Of a stretch of DNA of 5,749 nt, positions 1 through 5,749 are shown piece by piece. Both the position numbers and the translations under genes were made by a program. The notes beneath the pieces are model-generated. The model saw only the letters and a program-made list of their open reading frames with translations, ran no database searches and had not been told where the DNA came from. Position 1 is the first letter of the stretch. Each line of letters opens with the position of its first letter. This stretch comes from Streptosporangiaceae bacterium (GTDB taxonomy: Bacteria > Actinomycetota > Actinomycetes > Streptosporangiales > Streptosporangiaceae): assembly GCA_030038715.1 (NCBI GenBank), contig JASHSO010000493.1:1-5749 (forward strand), given 5' to 3'.

Positions 1-263
1 TAGTTCCACTCGTACAGCGCCTCGGCGGAGGTCAGGCCCTCGTAGCACTGCAGCCGGATCAAGCGCGTGTCCAGCACCTCCGACAGCGCCTTGGCCGCCT
101 CGGTCTTGCCCACGCCGGGCTCGCCTTCCAGCAGGATGGGCTGGCTCATCCGGGCGGCCAGGAACAGCGCAGTCCCGAGTCCCTCGTCGGCGAGGTAACT
201 GACCCCGTCCAGGGCGGAGATCAGCGTTGGCACGTCTGGCAGCTGCTCGGCGAGATCGCTCAT
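1..263 (-). CDS. coxD: MoxR-family AAA+ ATPase, CoxD-like, 3' part cut by the window edge
   Basis: Only the first 87 codons are present; the gene runs off the left edge. The visible protein has an intact Walker A motif, GEPGVGKT, at residues 47-54, preceded by a hydrophobic strand (PILLE). It is followed by RLIRLQCYEG (about 67-76) and YEWN, a block typical of MoxR ATPases found with coxMSL operons. CoxD in Oligotropha (Afipia) carboxidovorans is a membrane-associated ATPase needed to insert S and Cu into the Mo site of CoxL. The same maturation role is inferred here from family and position, 67 bp after coxL on the same strand. Walker B, sensor and arginine finger lie outside the window. The ATG at 263-261 fits the family N-terminus but has only a weak ribosome site (GGACAG just upstream); an in-frame TTG lies slightly further up. 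Later cox genes (coxE, coxF, coxG) would be expected beyond the left edge. Confidence 0.88.
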   Translation of the reverse strand, partial: MSDLAEQLPDVPTLISALDGVSYLADEGLGTALFLAARMSQPILLEGEPGVGKTEAAKALSEVLDTRLIRLQCYEGLTSAEALYEWN

Positions 264-330
264 CTGTCCATCATCGGCCAACCGGCCCGGTAATCGAACC
301 GTGCGGCTGCCATCGGCGCCAGCGAGGCCC

Positions 331-2708
<2,378 letters not shown>

Positions 2709-2712
<4 letters not shown>

Positions 2713-3170
2713 CCGCCGTTCCTGCTCGCCCACAGCACCGATCGGACTATGTTCTCGTAGCCTGTACAGCGGCAGATCTGACCGGAAATCGCCTCCCGCA
2801 CCTCCGCCTCGGACGGGCTGGGATTGTGGTCGAGCAGCCAGCGGGCTGTGAGCATCATCCCCGGGGTGCAAAAGCCGCATTGCAGGCCGTGGCACTGCGT
2901 GAAGCCCTCTTGGACCGGGTCGAGCCGCCCGCCGTCCGCCAGGCCCTCCACCGTCCTGACCCGGTGCCCGTCGGCCATCGCGGCCAGGACCGTGCACGAC
3001 TTGACCGGAGTCTCGTCCAGCCAGACGACGCACGCGCCGCAATTGGACGTGTCGCAGCCCCAATGCGAGCCGGTCAGGCCGAGGCCGTCGCGCAGGAAGT
3101 GGATCAGCAGCAGTCGCGGCTCGACCTCGCGTGTGTGGTCGGTCCCGTTGACGGTGACTGTTAGCTTCAT
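2709..3170 (-). CDS. coxS: Aerobic CO dehydrogenase small (iron-sulfur) subunit
   Basis: The 153-residue protein carries two [2Fe-2S] clusters that pass electrons from the Mo site of CoxL to FAD in CoxM. The N-terminal plant-ferredoxin-type domain has its cluster cysteines at 39, 44, 47 and 59 (GCDTSNCGAC, then KSC). The C-terminal helical domain has the second set at 98, 101, 133 and 135 (QCGFCTPGM and CRCTGY). All eight ligands are present, and spacing is normal for the xanthine oxidase family. The ATG start at 3170-3168 gives the expected MKLTVTVNG N-terminus. It lies five bases after the coxM stop, with only a G-rich ribosome site formed by the end of coxM, so translation is probably coupled. 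The stop overlaps the coxL GTG start by four bases. The same frame stays open far upstream across coxM, but that is an out-of-frame shadow. Confidence 0.97.
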
Positions 3171-3175
3171 CCGGC

Positions 3176-4042
3176 CTACCCGCCCGCCCGGCTGAGAGCT
3201 TCGCTCAGCACCCTGGCCGTGAGCACCCTGGCGAGATGACGTTTGTAGTCGGCGGGCCCGCGCTGGTCGGCAACCGGCCGGCAGTTCTCCGCCGCGATCT
3301 GCCCGGCCCTGTCCAGGTTGTCGGCTGTCGCCGGCCGACCACGCAGGTAGTCCTCGGCCTCCGCAGCCGCGAAGTTCCTGGCGCCTAGCGCGGTGAGCCC
3401 GATGCCGACGTCGGCTACGACGTCCCGTTCCAGCCAGACGGCCGCGCCCACCGCACCGACCGGCCAGTCCCCGGCTCGGCGTGCCACCTTCCGGTAACTG
3501 CTGCCGCCGCCCGCCCGGATCGGCAGCCTGACCTCGATCAGGATCTCCGCGGGTCGCACTACTGTCTGGTAGGGGCCGGTGTGGAATTCCCTGGCGGCTA
3601 CCTCGCGCGCGCCGCCCGGGCCCTGGATAACCATGGTCCCCTTGAGCGCTGCGAACGCTGCGGACAGGTCTTCTGAAGGGTCTGCCTGACAGAGCGAGCC
3701 ACCCACTGTGCCCCAGTTCCGTACGATAGGGTCGGCTATTACCCGTTCCGCATCGTGCAGTATGGCGAAGTACTGGCCGACCACCGCCGAGTCGAGCAAC
3801 TGCGCGTGCCGGGTGAGCGCGCCGATGCGCAGCTGGTTCCCGGCGAGGGTGATGTAGCAGAGTTCGGTAAGCCCGTTGATGTCGATCAGCATTTCCGGCT
3901 GCGCCAGCCGCAGCTTCATCATCGGGATCAGGCTGTGCCCGCCGGCCAGGATGCGCGACTCCGGCCCGTACCTGGTGAGCAGCGTGAGGGCGTGCTCGAC
4001 GCTGGTGGCCTTCTCGTACTCCACTTGTGCGGGAACCTGCAC
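3176..4042 (-). CDS. coxM: Aerobic CO dehydrogenase medium (FAD-binding) subunit
   Basis: The 288-residue flavoprotein subunit of the CoxLMS complex takes electrons from the CoxS clusters and hands them to the respiratory chain. Its two FAD-binding motifs are AGGHS at residues 33-37 and TVGGSLCQADPSEDL at 112-126. These match the AGGHS and TIGG motifs of O. carboxidovorans CoxM, also 288 residues, to within about one position. The C-terminal part (about 180-288) fits the usual CO dehydrogenase flavoprotein C-terminal domain. The GTG at 4042-4040 is preferred because it gives the family N-terminus (VQVPAQVEYEKATS) and has GGGAAGG ten bases upstream. An in-frame ATG at 4084-4082 would add 14 residues but has no ribosome site and would lie at or above the proposed transcription start. 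A still longer in-frame extension reaches 4291 and would overlap the regulator. coxM is the first gene of the operon. Confidence 0.96.
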   Translation of the reverse strand: MQVPAQVEYEKATSVEHALTLLTRYGPESRILAGGHSLIPMMKLRLAQPEMLIDINGLTELCYITLAGNQLRIGALTRHAQLLDSAVVGQYFAILHDAERVIADPIVRNWGTVGGSLCQADPSEDLSAAFAALKGTMVIQGPGGAREVAAREFHTGPYQTVVRPAEILIEVRLPIRAGGGSSYRKVARRAGDWPVGAVGAAVWLERDVVADVGIGLTALGARNFAAAEAEDYLRGRPATADNLDRAGQIAAENCRPVADQRGPADYKRHLARVLTARVLSEALSRAGG

Positions 4043-4052
4043 AGCTGCGTTG

Positions 4053-4059
4053 CCTTCCC
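4053..4059 (-). promoter_or_regulatory. Ribosome binding site of coxM
   Basis: On the minus strand this reads GGGAAGG, a strong purine-rich Shine-Dalgarno match, with ten bases to the GTG at 4042. It is the main sequence support for that start over the in-frame ATG at 4084, which has no such site. Confidence 0.6.
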
Positions 4060-4085
4060 ACCACTCGTCGGACCCGCCCGTCATG

Positions 4086-4114
4086 AGTGTACGAAGACCG
4101 GGCATGCCTGACGC
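4086..4114 (-). promoter_or_regulatory. Candidate promoter of the coxMSL operon
   Basis: On the minus strand, TACACT (4091-4086) fits the TANNNT pattern of an actinobacterial -10 box. A poor -35 element, GCGTCA (4114-4109; three of six bases match TTGACA), lies 17 bases upstream. A weak -35 suits a promoter that needs an activator, and a dyad lies just upstream. Transcription would start near 4079, leaving a leader of about 37 bases before the coxM GTG. This is pattern matching only. Confidence 0.3.
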
Positions 4115-4123
4115 CGTTAGCGA

Positions 4124-4147
4124 CGATGGCAGTCCCGATCGCCATCG
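4124..4147. promoter_or_regulatory. Candidate LysR operator: interrupted dyad CGATGGC-N10-GCCATCG
   Basis: A perfect seven-base inverted repeat with a ten-base spacer sits between coxM and the divergent LysR gene. It ends 18 bases before the regulator's ATG. Its centre is about 56 bases upstream of the proposed coxM transcription start, where LysR activators commonly bind. The place and interrupted-dyad shape are typical of a LysR recognition site that also allows autoregulation, but it is not a textbook T-N11-A box. A second, overlapping pair (CAGTCC at 4130-4135 and GGACTG at 4156-4161) is also present. Assignment as an operator is inferred. Confidence 0.5.
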
Positions 4148-4165
4148 GCCAGACTGGACTGTGCC

Positions 4166-5131
4166 ATGACACTCACCCAGCTCAACGCCTTCGTGCTGGT
4201 GGCCCGCCTGGGTTCGGTCACCGCCGCGGCGAGCGCGCTCGGAGTCAGCGAGCCCGCGGTATCCCAGGCACTCACCGCACTGCGTCAGCATCTTGGTGAC
4301 CAGCTCATCACCCGCGGACCGGCCGGCATGACGCTGACACCGGGCGGATCCCGGTTGCTGGCGACCGCGTCGCAGATCGTCGTGCTCGGCGCCGAGGCGC
4401 AGGCAGCCGTCCGCGCCGCTCAGGGCGCCCCGGAGCAGCTTCGGGTGGTGGCAACGTCAACATTTGCCGAGTTCGTCGCTGGCCCGCTGATGGACGCCTT
4501 CACCCGGCGCTTCTCCAGCTCGGTCGAGGTGTCCACCGGCGTTGCGCTCACCGGCGAGCAGGCGACTCTGGTGGGGAATCGGCTGGCCGACGTGGCCTTC
4601 GGCCCCGCGCTAGGTGGCGAGCAGCCCATACCGGTTGTCAGCGAGCCGATCTTCAAGTACCGGCTGATTGTCGTCGCGGCCGGGCATGCCACGTTGCGCG
4701 GCCCGGCCAGGCCTGCCGGGCAGCCTAGGCAGTGGCGCTGGCTGGTAGACCCCGACGGTGCCGATCCTGGCAGTGAGACAGCCCGGCTGTTGGCAAGGCT
4801 CGGGATACCGGAGAACGGCGTCCGTGTCTTTCCGAGCCAGACCGCGGCCTGGGCGGCCGCGGCCGACGGCGCCGGGGTTGCTCCCGCCATCGAGCACCTA
4901 GTGTCGCAGCAGCTTCGGCGCGGCGAGCTAGCGCAGGTCGAGCTGCCCGGCGTGCCGGTCGAGGCACGCTGGCACGCCACGATGCTCGAGCGGCAGCATC
5001 GCAGCGCGGTCGCCGGCGCACTGCGCAGATTCCTGGGTACCCCCGAGGCCATGCAGCTCATGCGATCGCCAGCGACCGGCGTTCCCCCTTCACGGTTCCG
5101 TCCACCGGTGTACGTTACGATATGGAGCTAA
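4166..5131 (+). CDS. LysR-type transcriptional regulator, CutR-like, divergent from coxMSL
   Basis: The 321-residue protein begins with a typical LysR winged helix-turn-helix: MTLTQLNAFVLVARLGSVTA, then AAASALGVSEPAVSQALTAL (helix-turn-helix about 17-38) and a wing around LITRGPAGMTLTPGG (47-61). A linker helix (about 62-86) leads to the effector-binding domain (about 91-290), less conserved as is usual. The tail after about residue 300 is Pro/Arg-rich and makes the protein slightly longer than the usual 290-310. It is transcribed away from the cox operon across a 123-bp shared control region, as is cutR, the LysR-type activator of the CO dehydrogenase genes in Mycobacterium sp. JC1. Control of coxMSL, probably activation, and autoregulation are inferred. 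The effector cannot be read from sequence. The ATG at 4166 matches the family N-terminus; its ribosome site is poor (GGACTG upstream). Confidence 0.94.
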   Translation: MTLTQLNAFVLVARLGSVTAAASALGVSEPAVSQALTALRQHLGDQLITRGPAGMTLTPGGSRLLATASQIVVLGAEAQAAVRAAQGAPEQLRVVATSTFAEFVAGPLMDAFTRRFSSSVEVSTGVALTGEQATLVGNRLADVAFGPALGGEQPIPVVSEPIFKYRLIVVAAGHATLRGPARPAGQPRQWRWLVDPDGADPGSETARLLARLGIPENGVRVFPSQTAAWAAAADGAGVAPAIEHLVSQQLRRGELAQVELPGVPVEARWHATMLERQHRSAVAGALRRFLGTPEAMQLMRSPATGVPPSRFRPPVYVTIWS

Positions 5132-5153
5132 AAATCGCTCTTAATGGACCTTA

Positions 5154-5171
5154 TGCGTTCAACCTGCGTTC
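5154..5171. repeat. Direct repeat TGCGTTC x2, 11-bp phase
   Basis: TGCGTTC occurs at 5154-5160 and 5165-5171, with starts 11 bp apart, about one helical turn. This lies in the comparatively AT-rich gap after the LysR stop codon. The spacing would place both copies on the same DNA face, as at a regulator site, but two heptamers are weak evidence. Confidence 0.3.
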
Positions 5172-5215
5172 TTAAGTAACAGCTTATTGGCCCGTTGCGA
5201 CGCTGGCGCGCAAGG

Positions 5216-5237
5216 TAGATCATGCTGTGCTAGATCA
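5216..5237. repeat. Direct repeat TAGATCA x2, 15-bp phase
   Basis: TAGATCA occurs at 5216-5222 and 5231-5237 in the gap between the LysR gene and the small downstream gene. The first copy lies 15 bases after TTGCGA (5195-5200), a loose -35 / -10 pairing with a short spacer. It could be part of the small gene's promoter or just chance. Confidence 0.25.
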
Positions 5238-5245
5238 CGTAGCTG

Positions 5246-5266
5246 GGTGCCGTCGCCGATGGCACC
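5246..5266 (+). promoter_or_regulatory. Stable hairpin in the leader of the small downstream gene
   Basis: GGTGCC (5246-5251) pairs perfectly with GGCACC (5261-5266). In RNA the stem continues inward through G-U, U-A and C-G pairs, giving about nine pairs around a three-base GCC loop. No T-run follows, so it is not a standard intrinsic terminator, though it could weakly end the LysR transcript. It ends ten bases before the Shine-Dalgarno sequence at 5277, a position suited to translational control or message stability. Function is inferred. Confidence 0.45.
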
Positions 5267-5276
5267 GTACTCTGCT

Positions 5277-5281
5277 GGGAG
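5277..5281 (+). promoter_or_regulatory. Ribosome binding site that decides the start of the small gene
   Basis: GGGAG lies seven bases before the ATG at 5289 but only one base before the in-frame ATG at 5283. This favours 5289 as the start. Confidence 0.5.
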
Positions 5282-5288
5282 CATGCAC

Positions 5289-5594
5289 ATGCGAATCGAG
5301 TCCAGCGGTCACAGCAAGGGGAATCCGCGACTGTACGAACTTGTCGAGCACGCGCCCAAGACCGGCAAGAGCCCGACCGTATGGGCGTGGCCAGAGCTGA
5401 TCGACTACCTGAAGATCGCCGGCCAGCCGGTGTCCGGGCCGTGGCCACCACACCAGCAGCCGCGGCCCGACCCGGAGTATGACACGCTGCCGGTCGCCGT
5501 CGCTGATCCGCACTCGGCGTCCCGGATCGCCCGTTCTGGGGCGACGGCCGCGACGCCGCCAAGTCCTCCCGCAGAGCCCGATGCCACGGAGTGA
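5289..5594 (+). CDS. Small protein of unknown function (101 aa)
   Basis: I do not recognise this protein. The N-terminal half (about 1-52) looks folded: a polar, basic start, then PRLYELVEHAPKTGKSPTVW and AWPELIDYLKIAG with likely short helices around LYELVE and PELIDYLKIA. The second half (about 53-101) is rich in Pro, Ala, Asp and Glu and is probably disordered. There is no signal peptide, membrane segment, cysteine or metal motif. Codons end mainly in G or C, as in the genes to the left, and GGGAG stands seven bases before the ATG at 5289; both support real coding. In-frame starts exist upstream (ATG 5283, ATG 5259, TTG 5187) but have worse ribosome sites or add unlikely sequence. It follows the LysR gene on the same strand after 157 bp, so it probably has its own promoter. 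A link to CO metabolism is not shown. It could also be a remnant of a longer gene. Confidence 0.55.
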   Translation: MRIESSGHSKGNPRLYELVEHAPKTGKSPTVWAWPELIDYLKIAGQPVSGPWPPHQQPRPDPEYDTLPVAVADPHSASRIARSGATAATPPSPPAEPDATE

Positions 5595-5606
5595 CACTCA
5601 TGACTT

Positions 5607-5738
5607 GCCCGCTGCCGGGTGACCTGCCCGCTGCCAGGTGACCCGCCCGCTGCCAGGTGACCTGCCGGGCGGCCCGCCCGCTGCCGGGTGACCCGCCCGC
5701 TGCCAGGTGACCCGCCCGCTGCCAGGTGACCCGCCCGC
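5607..5738. repeat. GC-rich tandem repeat, 19-bp unit, six copies plus a partial
   Basis: The unit is GCCCGCTGCCRGGTGACCY. Full copies are at 5607-5625, 5626-5644, 5645-5663, 5676-5694, 5695-5713 and 5714-5732, with a six-base partial copy at 5733-5738. Only positions 11 (A/G) and 19 (C/T) vary. Copies 3 and 4 are separated by a 12-base insert (5664-5675). Each unit contains the odd palindrome GGTGACC; in copy 3 it grows to CAGGTGACCTG and in copy 4 to CGGGTGACCCG. The unit length is not a multiple of three, so a coding repeat would cycle through all frames. The array starts 12 bases after the small gene's stop. It is a minisatellite by form; any role (protein binding, transcript end) is unknown. 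Confidence 0.9.
5667..5679. repeat. Short GC palindrome at the break in the repeat array
   Basis: GGGCGG-C-CCGCCC is a perfect inverted repeat with a one-base centre. It lies across the 12-base insert between copies 3 and 4 and the start of copy 4. Such a sequence could mark a slippage or recombination point within the array, but it may simply follow from the GC-rich unit. Confidence 0.4.
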
Positions 5739-5749
5739 CCCTTCCGGAG

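Noticed and set aside
2713..3063. Upstream extension of the coxL frame
   Set aside because: It overlies coxS in another frame, its translation resembles no CoxL N-terminus, and the GTG at 2712 has a ribosome site and couples to the coxS stop.
3171..4172. Upstream extension of the coxS frame across coxM
   Set aside because: It is an out-of-frame reading of coxM. coxS has a clear ATG at 3170 and normal length from there.
4043..4291. Longer coxM from the in-frame ATG at 4084 or the start at 4291
   Set aside because: The extra residues do not match CoxM proteins, the starts lack ribosome sites, and the longest form would overlap the 5' part of the LysR gene.
5246..5266. Intrinsic terminator of the LysR gene
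   Set aside because: The stem is good but no T-run follows, and it lies more than 110 bases after the stop codon, close to the next ribosome site. A leader element is the better reading, though a weak terminator role is not excluded.
5230..5601. Minus-strand open frames over the small gene
   Set aside because: Their translations are Arg/Ala/Pro-rich shadow sequence. The plus-strand frame has the better ribosome site and codon pattern. This would need review if a minus-strand gene enters through the repeat array from the right.
5600..5641. Short frame from the ATG at 5600 into the first repeats
   Set aside because: It ends after 13 codons, has no ribosome site, and consists of repeat sequence.
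5607..5738. CRISPR array
   Set aside because: The 19-base units abut directly with no unique spacers of regular length, and no cas genes are visible. It is a plain tandem repeat.

Overview
The window comes from a GC-rich, Actinobacteria-like chromosome: codons end mostly in G or C, GTG starts are used, and the genes are tightly packed. Most of it is an aerobic (Mo/Cu) carbon monoxide dehydrogenase locus. The coxM-coxS-coxL operon runs leftward (minus strand) and is followed by the start of a MoxR-type AAA+ ATPase of the CoxD kind, cut by the left edge. A LysR-type regulator reads away to the right from the start of the operon. This layout resembles the mycobacterial cutR / cutB-cutC-cutA arrangement.

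Layout: coxD (partial, 1-263, minus); coxL, catalytic Mo/Cu subunit (331-2712, minus); coxS, 2x[2Fe-2S] subunit (2709-3170, minus); coxM, FAD subunit (3176-4042, minus); a 123-bp divergent control region with a clear dyad (4043-4165); a LysR regulator (4166-5131, plus); a less GC-rich gap with short repeats and a strong small hairpin (5132-5288); an unrecognised 101-residue protein (5289-5594, plus); and a 19-bp GC-rich tandem repeat that reaches almost to the right edge (5607-5738).

How it works together: CoxL oxidises CO at a Mo-S-Cu centre and electrons pass through the CoxS iron-sulfur clusters to FAD in CoxM and then to the respiratory chain. CoxD belongs to the ATPase family needed to mature the Mo/Cu cluster. 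CoxL has the form I signature (AYXCSFR), so this is very probably a true CO dehydrogenase and not a form II or other xanthine-oxidase-family hydroxylase. Its variable position is Ser where well-studied enzymes have Arg. The LysR protein probably controls the operon from the dyad between them.

The cox part is a known system. The less explained part is the right end: the orphan small gene, its upstream hairpin, and the 19-bp repeat array.
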